Of a stretch of DNA of 30,658 bases, positions 7,660 through 14,792 are shown piece after piece. A program made the position numbers and the translations under genes. The stretch's first letter is position 1. Each line of letters begins with the position of its first letter. The stretch is from IMG/VR virus record IMGVR_UViG_3300042463_000672, positions 1 through 30,658 of that record, one strand, 5' to 3'. The notes under the pieces are model-generated. The model did not search any database and was not told where the DNA came from. It was given only the letters and a program-made list of their open reading frames with translations. The DNA is from a virus.

Positions 7660-7950
7660 ATGAAAAATGTGGATGCGGAAATTTACTTAAATCAATTGAT
7701 TACGTTCTTTGAAAAGAACCCCAACGATTTGATTGACTTAATTGGGGAACTTAAGAAAACCAAATTCTATAAAAGAATTAAAGAAAAAGTTTACGAGAAT
7801 GTTGAAAATGGTTTGGAACTCATCCTTACCCAGCAACAACTTATTGATATTGTTGTGGGTATGTACGATGAGACAAACAAAACTATTAAGCCAATGGAGA
7901 TTAAGACTCCTGTTATCAAAACAAATTATGGAATTATTTTTCTAAATTGA
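7660..7950 (+). CDS. Hypothetical protein, 96 aa
   Basis: No family is recognised. The protein is mostly helical and amphipathic (NVDAEIYLNQLITFFEK, LIDLIGELKKTKFYKRIKEK), with 'LTQQQLIDIVVGMYDE' in the second half and a short strand-rich C-terminus. It has no signal peptide or membrane segment, so it is probably cytoplasmic. The host-type promoter just upstream suggests early expression. An overlapping frame at 7742-7945 is out of phase and has no upstream signal, so it is considered a shadow. Confidence 0.65.
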   Translation: MKNVDAEIYLNQLITFFEKNPNDLIDLIGELKKTKFYKRIKEKVYENVENGLELILTQQQLIDIVVGMYDETNKTIKPMEIKTPVIKTNYGIIFLN

Positions 7951-7960
7951 TGAAAAAAAA

Positions 7961-7991
7961 TTTGGTAGATGAAAAAAAACATCTATATTTG
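7961..7991 (+). promoter_or_regulatory. Host-type promoter TTTG-N19-TATATTTG
   Basis: TTTG at 7961-7964 and TATATTTG at 7984-7991, a close match to the Bacteroidota housekeeping consensus. It drives the secreted protein at 8031 with a leader of about 35 bases. Confidence 0.75.
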
Positions 7992-8030
7992 TAAAAGAAT
8001 TAGTCACAAACCCTTTAATACTTAAACACA

Positions 8031-8477
8031 ATGAAAAAGTTAATTTTGAGTTTTTTGTTTTCAGTCTCAAGTCTTCTTGTATTTTCTCAAACTATTTTGA
8101 TTAATGTTTCTGAGATGAAATATTTTAGAAGCCCGGGTAAAGTTGAATATGCTGAAGTTTTAAAAGATAAAGAGTTAGAATTTGATATATTCGAGGTTAA
8201 TGGTTCGTATTCAATTAATGTGGATGATAATATTATTAATTTTGTAAATGGTGATACTAACGGTGTTAGAGTTTTAAAATCTTTTACTGAAGAAAATGGT
8301 GTTACTGAAATTGTATTCATTGATGATTATAATTCAAATCAATCTAATAATGAAATACTTGTTAAAATAGTTATTGATAATATTAATAATACTGTATTTT
8401 ACACTTACTTTCATGACATTAAAGAAAGTACTATTGTGTATCAGTTTACAGATTTTAATGTATGTGTAGTAAATTAA
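8031..8477 (+). CDS. Secreted protein of unknown function
   Basis: 148 aa with a clear Sec signal peptide: basic MKK, a hydrophobic core LILSFLFSVSSLLVF, and a likely cut before Gln at about residue 20 (VFS-Q), typical for Bacteroidota. The mature part is beta-rich and acidic with many Asn, Asp and Val residues and no cysteine cluster until the last residues. It has no recognisable domain. It forms a complete transcription unit with its own host-type promoter and a terminator. That is the arrangement of a 'moron' cargo gene, expressed independently of the phage programme and acting in the host envelope (inference). Confidence 0.7.
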   Translation: MKKLILSFLFSVSSLLVFSQTILINVSEMKYFRSPGKVEYAEVLKDKELEFDIFEVNGSYSINVDDNIINFVNGDTNGVRVLKSFTEENGVTEIVFIDDYNSNQSNNEILVKIVIDNINNTVFYTYFHDIKESTIVYQFTDFNVCVVN

Positions 8478-8490
8478 TTAAATAAAAAAA

Positions 8491-8512
8491 AATCTTTGGT
8501 CACCCAAAGATT
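8491..8512. terminator. Bidirectional terminator between convergent genes
   Basis: AATCTTTGG (8491-8499), loop TCAC, CCAAAGATT (8504-8512), flanked by A- and T-runs on both sides. It serves the gene ending at 8477 and the minus-strand gene ending at 8537. Confidence 0.85.
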
Positions 8513-8536
8513 TTTTTATTATTTTTTGTTAATTAA

Positions 8537-9301
8537 TTATGTTCTTGAAGTTACTTGAGTTGGTTCAGATGTTGGTGCTGTTTTTGGAACACCGAATTGA
8601 GTACCAACTTTAGCCTTTAAATAGATTTTCTTTTCGGGATTATCAGTATCGTTAGTTTTGATTACTGCAGTTCCAATTAACACTGCTTTTTCTCCTGAAT
8701 CCGAAGAAACATCAATTTTTTTCGTTGGGGTGGTATAATGTAAGACAAATTGTGTTGGTCCAGGTGTTCTGCTTACAGGCATTCCACCAATGTATCCTTT
8801 TGTTTCGTCTGAATTTTTGTACCCAAGGATTGGTTTAGAATAATCTAAAGTTACTACAGGTTGACCGTATTTTTTAACCCAATTAGGGTCTGGAGTAAAT
8901 GCAAATGATGATATCATACCTGGCTTACCCCCCATTGCGTATTGACCTATTTCGTAACTTAATAAATAAAAACTACCAAAAGCTTTATCACCTGAGTTAT
9001 AAGTTCCATCTGGTATTTCCACGTTAACATATTTACTCATTTCATCACCTTTAATCATTTCACTATACTGTCTCATTTTAGCCTGGTCATCAGTCCATGC
9101 TACGTTAATACCATATACGCGACCATCTTTACCAGTAAAAATCAAACGTGTTGATGGATTAAACGTTGCCTTTCCAGCAGCTTGTTGAGGAGACGCTGTT
9201 TGTTGAGGTGCCTCAGTTAAATAATTTTTTCTTGTTGCAGTTTGATGCATTTCAAGGATTCTGTTTCTTTCTTCAGAAGAAATATCTAATAGTTTTTTCA
9301 T
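8537..9301 (-). CDS. Tagged beta-rich protein, putative internal virion protein
   Basis: 254 aa. The N-terminus MKKLLDISSEERNRILEM, continuing to 'KNYLTEAPQQ', is the longest tag in the window; similar 'ISxEERNRILEMH...YLxE' openings recur in uncharacterised Bacteroidota-phage proteins as far as I recall. The candidate cleavage site is 'LTE|A' (about residue 30), a perfect fit to the Leu/Ile-x-Glu rule of the T4 prohead protease. A Gln/Ala/Pro-rich linker follows, then a beta-rich domain from about residue 48 (STRLIFTGKDGRVYGINVAWT) with no catalytic motif visible. The C-terminus is Thr/Pro-rich. A TATTTAT element lies 24 bases upstream. Function of the body is unknown. Confidence 0.72.
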   Translation of the reverse strand: MKKLLDISSEERNRILEMHQTATRKNYLTEAPQQTASPQQAAGKATFNPSTRLIFTGKDGRVYGINVAWTDDQAKMRQYSEMIKGDEMSKYVNVEIPDGTYNSGDKAFGSFYLLSYEIGQYAMGGKPGMISSFAFTPDPNWVKKYGQPVVTLDYSKPILGYKNSDETKGYIGGMPVSRTPGPTQFVLHYTTPTKKIDVSSDSGEKAVLIGTAVIKTNDTDNPEKKIYLKAKVGTQFGVPKTAPTSEPTQVTSRT

Positions 9302-9318
9302 AGTTTGTTATTTTCTAA

Positions 9319-9325
9319 ATAAATA
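9319..9325 (-). promoter_or_regulatory. TATTTAT element on minus strand, 24 bases before 9301
   Basis: Reads CATATTTATTTAG toward the tagged gene. It shares a 78-base intergenic region with a host-type promoter pointing the other way. Confidence 0.5.
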
Positions 9326-9349
9326 TGCTGCACATCTAAAAAAGTTTAC

Positions 9350-9357
9350 TATATTTG
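9350..9357 (+). promoter_or_regulatory. Host-type -7 element (TATATTTG)
   Basis: TAnnTTTG match 22 bases before the DUF932 start; no TTTG at -33, only a weak TG. Confidence 0.6.
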
Positions 9358-9379
9358 TAGAAATAAAACAATAAACACT

Positions 9380-10126
9380 ATGAACCTACAAGATTTAAGA
9401 ACAACAGTACCAGCATTATTCCAAACTGAAAAACTTTCAAAATTGTCTGACCGTTACACCATGGTTCCTACCATTGATGTAGTAGACAAGTTCATCCAAA
9501 ACGGATGGCAAGTAAGTGGAGCAAAACAAGTGGGTAAGAGCTCATTTGGTAAACACCAAGTTCGTCTTCGTAATGCAGAACTTCCACAAGTAGGTGACTC
9601 GTTATTAGAGGCGGTAATCACCAACTCACACAACGGAACTTCAACTCTCCAAGTAGGTGCTGGTTTATTCCGACTTGTATGTAGCAATGGTTTAACTGTT
9701 CCTGTATCAACCTTCGGGGACATGAAACAAACTCACTTGAACTTGAGTATGAGTGATGTTGAATTAATTACTGAGCAGTTCGTATTGAACACTCCAAAGA
9801 TTCAAAAGTCAGTAACCCGTATGATGGAAGTGACTATGGATACTGAAAGAAAGATTGACTTTGTATCTAAGGCGGTTGGTATCCGTTGGAAGAACACCGA
9901 GGATATCTCAACTCTAACTTTGGAGACAATCATTGACCCACTTCGTGATGGTGATAGTGATGATAACCTTTGGACCACCTTTAACGTAGTACAAGAGAAG
10001 TTAATCCGTGGAGGGTTCATCAAACAACAAGGACGTAACACTCGTTCAGTAAAGGGTATCCAATCCTTGAATATGGATAACATGATTAACACAAAACTTT
10101 GGGAGCTAGCTGAAACATTTTGCTAA
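9380..10126 (+). CDS. DUF932-family protein
   Basis: 248 aa. The pattern 'FGKHQVRLRN...GDSLLEAVITNSHNGTSTLQVGAGLFRLVCSNGL' (about 56-113) is the hallmark of the DUF932 / phage-plasmid-like family, seen in many phages and plasmids, whose biochemical role is not established. It has no signal peptide. Codon use differs from its neighbours: of 12 Arg codons I count 9 CGT, 2 AGA and 1 CGA, whereas adjacent genes use mostly AGA, and C-ending codons are also more frequent. This suggests strong expression or separate ancestry. Its stop TAA overlaps the next ATG (TAATG), so the PcfJ-like gene is probably translationally coupled. The host-type promoter suggests early transcription. Confidence 0.85.
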   Translation: MNLQDLRTTVPALFQTEKLSKLSDRYTMVPTIDVVDKFIQNGWQVSGAKQVGKSSFGKHQVRLRNAELPQVGDSLLEAVITNSHNGTSTLQVGAGLFRLVCSNGLTVPVSTFGDMKQTHLNLSMSDVELITEQFVLNTPKIQKSVTRMMEVTMDTERKIDFVSKAVGIRWKNTEDISTLTLETIIDPLRDGDSDDNLWTTFNVVQEKLIRGGFIKQQGRNTRSVKGIQSLNMDNMINTKLWELAETFC

Positions 10127-11805
10127 TGGACAACCTATTCACACTCATCAACGAAAAATATTATGTCGGTCACTATCTCCCCTACAATTCGGTGGGGGAG
10201 ATTACTGATAGTATTCTTGTAGAACCATTTGGTTTGAAAAATAAATATCATGCGAGAGAGTCTTTTGACGGTAAGCATTATGTTTATACATTTGATAAAT
10301 CAGTTAATAACGATAAAGAGGAGTTTGAAAAAAATTATGGTAATCCTCTTTGTGATGTAACTGTTTTTAGAAGTACTTTTGTTGTTGAGGAGAATGAAGA
10401 TAAGGTTTGTTTAAAAGTATTCTATTGTGGAAAACACAGAAAGGCTGGAGAAGTATTTTTTCGTAAAAGTACCAAACTAAACTACATTACATTTAATAAG
10501 AAAACCAATATTTTTACGGTTGGTAAAAACACTGAATACCATAAGAAAAGAGGTAAGGGTAAAGGTAGTGTTGTTAGACGAAACTCATTCCCGATATCGT
10601 TAACTACAGATGGTTATCATTCATTTATGAATGGGTTAGATGATACCAAAACATATAATTTGGAAATTACCGAAGGTATTAATGTGTTTTTATCTAAAAT
10701 TGGAGCAGAAAAAGTTTTAAACTACATTGAGTTACCGATGTCTTTATTTGGATGTTTGTTGGATAAACAAGGTGTTAAGAAACCTGACAATTGGAGAGGG
10801 TATTACAATGTATATCCAAAACCAATTAAAAAAGACTATAAGAAATACGGATTTAAGATGGTTGATGCTTATATGAAATTAAACGATGTAAGTTCAGAGA
10901 AAATTAAAAAAGTATTACATAAAGTTCAAAATCCTTGTTTCAAAAGTATTAAAATGTTGATGGATGTCTTTGGTAGAGATTTTATTTTACAAAGACCTGA
11001 AGAAGAATTGTGTATTATTTTTAGTACTAAAACTGACGAATCACCATTTCAACCTGTAAGACATTATTTTGAAAATTTCGGTAAAAGGGATATGAGTAAT
11101 TCTTATCAGATTTACTTATTATCTAAAACCGACCATAATTTATCTACTCATACTTTTTATGACCACGTAAGATTTTTTGATATCATCTCAAGAAATGAGC
11201 CGGTTAAATGGATGTCTAAAACTTTAAAAGAATTTAATGCTGAACATACTATTTGGTCGGACAAAGTTGACTTTTATATCACAGGAAGATACTCAAGACA
11301 ATACTCTAATGAATTTGTTGAACGAGTATCAAAACCAATCATAACAAGTGATAAAATTACATTTAACCCTATTGTATTACAAAGTAGTGAAGAATATGTT
11401 GATGAGTCAGTACACCAATCTAATTGTGTAAGAACTTATCAAGATAGACCTTCATCATTAATTATATCACTTCGTAAAGAGAATGGTGATAGAGCGTCAA
11501 TTGAATATAGACCTTCAATTGGTACGAATAATAAACAACCAGTTATATTCAAACGAGTTCAGACACTTGGAAGATTTAATGGTTTATTGGATGATAGTTG
11601 GAATGATGCAATTTCTATATTGGATAATAGATTAAAAAGTATCTCTAATGAAGTGTGGGGTAATCCTGTTGCTGAGTTTGTTACTGGTGGTGGAAGAAAA
11701 GAGTATAACTTCATTTTTGATAAAAATGGACAACTTAACTGGGAACATTTAACAAATTCAATTGACATCGGAGACGACTTACCTTACATTGACTTTGAAT
11801 GGTAA
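10126..11805 (+). CDS. PcfJ-like protein
   Basis: 559 aa, starting at the ATG that overlaps the stop of the DUF932 gene. A start two codons earlier at TTG is less likely. The recognisable part is 'DESVHQSNCVRTYQD' (426-440) followed by 'SSLIISLRKENGDRASIEY'. This matches the PcfJ pattern, in which an HCVxxY motif is followed by a strand with S-x-R and a second strand T/S-x-E; here H430 and C434 are separated by QSN. PcfJ was named from the pCF10 conjugative plasmid; the domain occurs widely in phages and its activity is unknown. The N-terminal 400 residues are not recognised. It forms an operon with DUF932 upstream and an unknown gene downstream (ATG inside its last codons). Confidence 0.65.
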   Translation: MDNLFTLINEKYYVGHYLPYNSVGEITDSILVEPFGLKNKYHARESFDGKHYVYTFDKSVNNDKEEFEKNYGNPLCDVTVFRSTFVVEENEDKVCLKVFYCGKHRKAGEVFFRKSTKLNYITFNKKTNIFTVGKNTEYHKKRGKGKGSVVRRNSFPISLTTDGYHSFMNGLDDTKTYNLEITEGINVFLSKIGAEKVLNYIELPMSLFGCLLDKQGVKKPDNWRGYYNVYPKPIKKDYKKYGFKMVDAYMKLNDVSSEKIKKVLHKVQNPCFKSIKMLMDVFGRDFILQRPEEELCIIFSTKTDESPFQPVRHYFENFGKRDMSNSYQIYLLSKTDHNLSTHTFYDHVRFFDIISRNEPVKWMSKTLKEFNAEHTIWSDKVDFYITGRYSRQYSNEFVERVSKPIITSDKITFNPIVLQSSEEYVDESVHQSNCVRTYQDRPSSLIISLRKENGDRASIEYRPSIGTNNKQPVIFKRVQTLGRFNGLLDDSWNDAISILDNRLKSISNEVWGNPVAEFVTGGGRKEYNFIFDKNGQLNWEHLTNSIDIGDDLPYIDFEW

Positions 11806-12140
11806 ACGAAAAAAAGATATTTCTATTTGAGGATAGATTGTTGGATAAAGAAGGACTTTTATCAATTCTTCAGTTATCTGATGGGCACAATCTTTTACCT
11901 AATGATTTTTTAAAAAGAGATAACATAGAAAAAGTTTTTATCAACTCAATCATGTATAGTGATGGTGAGGTTTATTCCGACTTAATATGTAAACTACCTA
12001 ATGGTAGTTTTATTTATTTATCTAAAGCAGATGGGGTTGAGTATAAAGTAAAATTATATTATAACGCTGACAAGTTGAGTGAGGTTAAGTTCTTCTTAAC
12101 TCAACTTTTGAAACAAAAAAAGGAAAGTAAAAGTTTGTAA
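11799..12140 (+). CDS. Hypothetical protein, 113 aa
   Basis: It starts inside the last codons of the PcfJ-like gene (ATGGTAAACG), so it is probably coupled to it. Acidic and beta/alpha mixed, with a 'YSDGEVYSDLICKLPNGSFIY' hairpin-like middle and a basic Lys-rich C-terminus (LLKQKKESKS). No signal or membrane segment. No family is recognised. The gene after it, a homing endonuclease, looks like an insertion between this gene and the thioredoxin. Confidence 0.65.
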   Translation: MVNEKKIFLFEDRLLDKEGLLSILQLSDGHNLLPNDFLKRDNIEKVFINSIMYSDGEVYSDLICKLPNGSFIYLSKADGVEYKVKLYYNADKLSEVKFFLTQLLKQKKESKSL

Positions 12141-12157
12141 TTTACGCTCTTTGGTGA

Positions 12158-12164
12158 TATTTAT
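12158..12164 (+). promoter_or_regulatory. TATTTAT element, 23 bases before 12181
   Basis: GTGATATTTATAGATATAG precedes the homing endonuclease and is the main support for the start at 12181. Confidence 0.55.
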
Positions 12165-12180
12165 AGATATAGTATTTAAA

Positions 12181-12843
12181 ATGTCTGATAATTGTAAAAT
12201 ATATAAAATTACTAATATGTCCAATGGACTAAATTATGTTGGGTGTACTATTGGTAAAATGGAAGAAAGGTTCAAAGAACATGTTTATCGTTGTTTTAGT
12301 AGTAACAATAATTCAAAATTATATAATTCAATGAGAAAATATGGTAAAGAAAATTTTATCATAACTTTGATTGAAGAATGTGAAATGGAAACTATGTATG
12401 ATAGAGAAAAATATTACATAAAAGAATATGATACATTTAAAAATGGACTTAATTCTACTATAGGTGGTGATGGTTGTTTAGGGTATACTCATTCTGAAGA
12501 AATTAGAAAAAAAATATCAGAAAATACTAAAAATGGAAATTCACATAAAGGTAAAACATATGATGTGTTATATGGTGAAAATGCTGAATTTGAAAAACTG
12601 AAAAGAAAAACATCGGTAAAAAAAAGTTGGGATAAATTAACTGAACAGGATAAACATAAAAGAATGAAAAATATGTTAGAAAAAGTTAGAAATAATTCCA
12701 AAGTGGGTATTGAAACCATAAAACAAATTAAAGAAGAAATAAACAAAGGTTTGACAAATAAAGAACTAAAAGAAAAATATCCTGAAATAAGATATAATTT
12801 ATTTAGTGAATTACGAAATAATCGTAGGTGGAAAAATATTTAA
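12181..12843 (+). CDS. Free-standing GIY-YIG homing endonuclease (Seg-like)
   Basis: 220 aa from ATG 12181; an upstream in-frame start would overlap the promoter motif. The GIY-YIG nuclease domain is at the N-terminus: 'KIYKITN' (6-12, the GIY strand), 'NYVGCT' (18-23, the YIG strand), R30 and H34 on the following helix (ERFKEH), and a Glu/Tyr-rich segment 'MYDREKYYIKEYDT'. 'GYTHSEEIRKKISENTK' near residues 102-118 is a NUMOD3-type DNA-binding motif. The C-terminal helix-turn-helix-like 'LTNKELKEKYPEIRYNLFSELR' probably reads the target site. The enzyme makes a double-strand break in alleles lacking it, spreading by repair. It lies inside a gene run (unknown, then thioredoxin 4 bases after it), with its own promoter element. 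Confidence 0.88.
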   Translation: MSDNCKIYKITNMSNGLNYVGCTIGKMEERFKEHVYRCFSSNNNSKLYNSMRKYGKENFIITLIEECEMETMYDREKYYIKEYDTFKNGLNSTIGGDGCLGYTHSEEIRKKISENTKNGNSHKGKTYDVLYGENAEFEKLKRKTSVKKSWDKLTEQDKHKRMKNMLEKVRNNSKVGIETIKQIKEEINKGLTNKELKEKYPEIRYNLFSELRNNRRWKNI

Positions 12844-12847
12844 TAAT

Positions 12848-13153
12848 ATGGAAAAAATAAATTCAATACAAATTAAAGAAAAATTAGATAAAAATGAAAC
12901 GTTTTTATTAAAAATGTTTGCGGTCTGGTGTTTACCGTGCCGTCAACTAACAGAAGAATTAAATAAAATCAGAACTGATATACCAATCTATGAGTTTGAT
13001 GTTGAAAGTGATATTGATTTCTCAAAGAAATTAGGTGTTAGAAATGTTCCAGTTTTAAAGTTTTATAAAGAAGGTGTTGATACTCATACTATGGTCGGAT
13101 TAAAACCAGCTCAGACCGTATCTTCATTAATCCTTGAATATATTGAAAACTAA
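12848..13153 (+). CDS. Thioredoxin
   Basis: 101 aa from ATG 12848; an upstream in-frame extension runs into the homing endonuclease gene. It has the active site WCLPC (27-31), with Cys28 and Cys31 as the redox pair, and the cis-proline P68 in 'RNVPVLKF'. Compact length is normal for thioredoxin. The usual GP of WCGPC is replaced by LP, which may shift redox potential. It should reduce disulfides in the cytoplasm, possibly for a phage or host ribonucleotide reductase (none in the window). Its stop overlaps the start of the glutaredoxin gene (TAATG), so the two are coupled. Confidence 0.9.
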   Translation: MEKINSIQIKEKLDKNETFLLKMFAVWCLPCRQLTEELNKIRTDIPIYEFDVESDIDFSKKLGVRNVPVLKFYKEGVDTHTMVGLKPAQTVSSLILEYIEN

Positions 13154-13425
13154 TGGCTAATTTATTGGTTGCGTATACAATGAAAGGATGTCATTGGTGT
13201 GTGGAGTTCAAAAAACAACTTAAAGAAAATAAGATTAAGTTTAAGGAGCGAGACATTGAAAAATACGAAGAGGAGTATAACCTTTTTGTTGAAGTTACTG
13301 GTAACGATTTTGTTCCGGCATTTATGATTGTGGATACTGTGACAGAAGATGCTAAGTTATTTGCTCCCGACAGAGATTTCCAAGATATAAACGAAGCTGT
13401 TGGAATTATCAAAAATATTTTGTAG
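13153..13425 (+). CDS. Glutaredoxin
   Basis: 90 aa. The N-terminal strand 'LLVAYTM' is followed by the dithiol active site K-G-C-H-W-C (C13, C16), and a cis-proline P55 in 'DFVPAFMI'. The C-x-x-C spacing with HW instead of PY is uncommon but is seen in some phage and plant proteins. The fold length is right. With the thioredoxin directly upstream (start overlapping its stop) it makes a two-gene redox module. The likely role is electron supply to ribonucleotide reductase during DNA replication (inference; no reductase gene is in view). Confidence 0.87.
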   Translation: MANLLVAYTMKGCHWCVEFKKQLKENKIKFKERDIEKYEEEYNLFVEVTGNDFVPAFMIVDTVTEDAKLFAPDRDFQDINEAVGIIKNIL

Positions 13426-13430
13426 TTTTG
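13400..13430 (+). promoter_or_regulatory. Host-type promoter TTG-N20-TAGTTTTG
   Basis: TTG at 13400-13402 and TAGTTTTG at 13423-13430, inside the 3' end of the glutaredoxin gene. The ATG of the next gene follows 4 bases later, so the mRNA would be leaderless or nearly so. Confidence 0.55.
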
Positions 13431-13434
13431 TTCC

Positions 13435-13962
13435 ATGAAGGAACTAACATTTAAAAAGAAAGGGGTAGTTCATACCCCTTTGACATTTTGGCAAGTTGAC
13501 CCAACATCGAAGATTGCTATCTACCAAGGTGGAAGAGGGGCTCGTCCTGATTTAGATTTTATCGTAAAACATAAGGAAGAAGGTAAGAGATTACGGACAC
13601 CATCACATACACATTGGATTGTTGATTTGATTGCTAAGAAACAATGTGCTCCGAATGTTATTAAAGGGTTTATTGATGACCTGATAAAAATATATGATGA
13701 AACCGAACCATTTAATTGTGTAACATCAAGAGATACCTACAAGTTACAGTATGTTAATAAACTTACACCAAAGTATCTTGAGTTACAAGGATGTGGTTAT
13801 TATTCTATTGAAGTTTTAATTTCGTTTATTGAGTTGTTTTCCAAGTGTGAAAAACAAACACCAGGGGCGTTCATGTTTAGAAACCTATTGGTGATGGTTA
13901 AGCAATATATTGATGGTGAGAGGGACTTCTACCAAATCGTTGGTTATTCTAAACGTGTTTAA
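13435..13962 (+). CDS. Hypothetical protein, 175 aa
   Basis: Not recognised. The N-terminal third is strand-rich with Gly and basic residues (AIYQGGRGARPDLDF, KRLRTPSHTHW), which could bind nucleic acid; the rest is helical. Three cysteines are scattered without a metal-site pattern. No signal peptide. The host-type promoter directly before the start points to early expression. The gene converges on the minus-strand gene ending at 13959 and the two stop codons overlap by 4 bases. Confidence 0.65.
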   Translation: MKELTFKKKGVVHTPLTFWQVDPTSKIAIYQGGRGARPDLDFIVKHKEEGKRLRTPSHTHWIVDLIAKKQCAPNVIKGFIDDLIKIYDETEPFNCVTSRDTYKLQYVNKLTPKYLELQGCGYYSIEVLISFIELFSKCEKQTPGAFMFRNLLVMVKQYIDGERDFYQIVGYSKRV

Positions 13963-14585
13963 ATAACGTTCAGGAACAATTTAGAAGGTAGTTGGTAGTC
14001 ATCTGATACCTTACCTTCAAAGTTGTCGTTTAATATCGATAGGATAAGTTCTGAACTATAGTAACTATCTGATTTTACCTTTGTGAATTTCAGGTTACCT
14101 TCATTACTTTCAAATTCCAATTTAATGTTTCTGAACTTAAAGTACGGTTGTGATTTCTCCGAGATTTTATAAAGGTAAGAATAAAGATTACCTAAATAGT
14201 TTTTAGAATAACCGTGAGGGAATGTTGATTGTATGGTTATTGATGATAGATTGTTTGTTGTGAAAGTTTCAGGATATTCAAATACGAATTTTGTATCCTC
14301 AAAGTTTGTGTCTTTGGTATCATAATCTATGATGTCCAATGTTTTAAGATTAAGAGCTGTTAAATCAGAATAGTTATTTTGTTCTTGTTCTATGAACTTA
14401 TCTGTCAGATTGTAACATCCATATATTTTTGGATTCTTTGTATAACCTTTGATAATAAATAAACTATTACAATCAACAACTGATAGTTTTGTTTTATAAG
14501 TGTTATTATCACTTATTTCTTGACATAAGAAATCTGCGAACTTATTAACAAATTCCTGATTTAAAATACAACTCTCTTTTTCCAT
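13959..14585 (-). CDS. Hypothetical protein, 208 aa
   Basis: Start taken at ATG 14585 (MEKESCILNQEF); an in-frame TTG two codons earlier is possible. The chain is rich in Asn, Asp, Tyr and Phe, with alternating strands and no catalytic motif, signal or membrane segment. It lacks the tag found on several neighbours. It ends in overlap with the convergent gene at 13962. The membrane micropeptide gene at 14627-14722 lies just upstream on the same strand and may be cotranscribed. Confidence 0.6.
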   Translation of the reverse strand: MEKESCILNQEFVNKFADFLCQEISDNNTYKTKLSVVDCNSLFIIKGYTKNPKIYGCYNLTDKFIEQEQNNYSDLTALNLKTLDIIDYDTKDTNFEDTKFVFEYPETFTTNNLSSITIQSTFPHGYSKNYLGNLYSYLYKISEKSQPYFKFRNIKLEFESNEGNLKFTKVKSDSYYSSELILSILNDNFEGKVSDDYQLPSKLFLNVI

Positions 14586-14626
14586 ATCCAATTTTAAAAC
14601 TAAAATTTTAAAGGTTAAAGTCTAAA

Positions 14627-14722
14627 TTATTTTCTATTGTATTTAAAATATTCTTTTCTGTCTCGGATGACTAAAGAAACGTTAAAAAATAAAAATATTG
14701 GAATAAAAATTAAACTAATCAT
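14627..14722 (-). CDS. Single-pass membrane micropeptide, 31 aa
   Basis: MISLIFIPIFLFFNVSLVI (1-19) is a continuous hydrophobic segment, followed by the charged tail RDRKEYFKYNRK. This is a typical N-out/C-in micropeptide by the positive-inside rule. It lies in the 200-base gap between two minus-strand genes. No ribosome-binding site is obvious, as is usual in Bacteroidota. Real coding status rests on the coherent hydrophobic/basic layout; function unknown (membrane modulator, superinfection exclusion or lysis accessory are possibilities). Confidence 0.4.
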   Translation of the reverse strand: MISLIFIPIFLFFNVSLVIRDRKEYFKYNRK

Positions 14723-14767
14723 ACCAATATATAGGTATGAAATGTTGAAAGTGTGTTAAGGAATTAT

Positions 14768-14792
14768 TAACAAATCTTGAATAAATTTGTTA
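14768..14792 (-). terminator. Weak hairpin after the gene ending at 14793
   Basis: TAACAAAT (14768-14775) pairs with ATTTGTTA (14785-14792) with a 9-base loop, directly after the stop of the minus-strand gene. There is no strong U-run, so termination is uncertain. Confidence 0.4.

Noticed and set aside
7742-7945. 67-codon frame overlapping the 96-aa gene
   Set aside because: It is out of phase inside a gene with better start, promoter and composition, and has no signal of its own.
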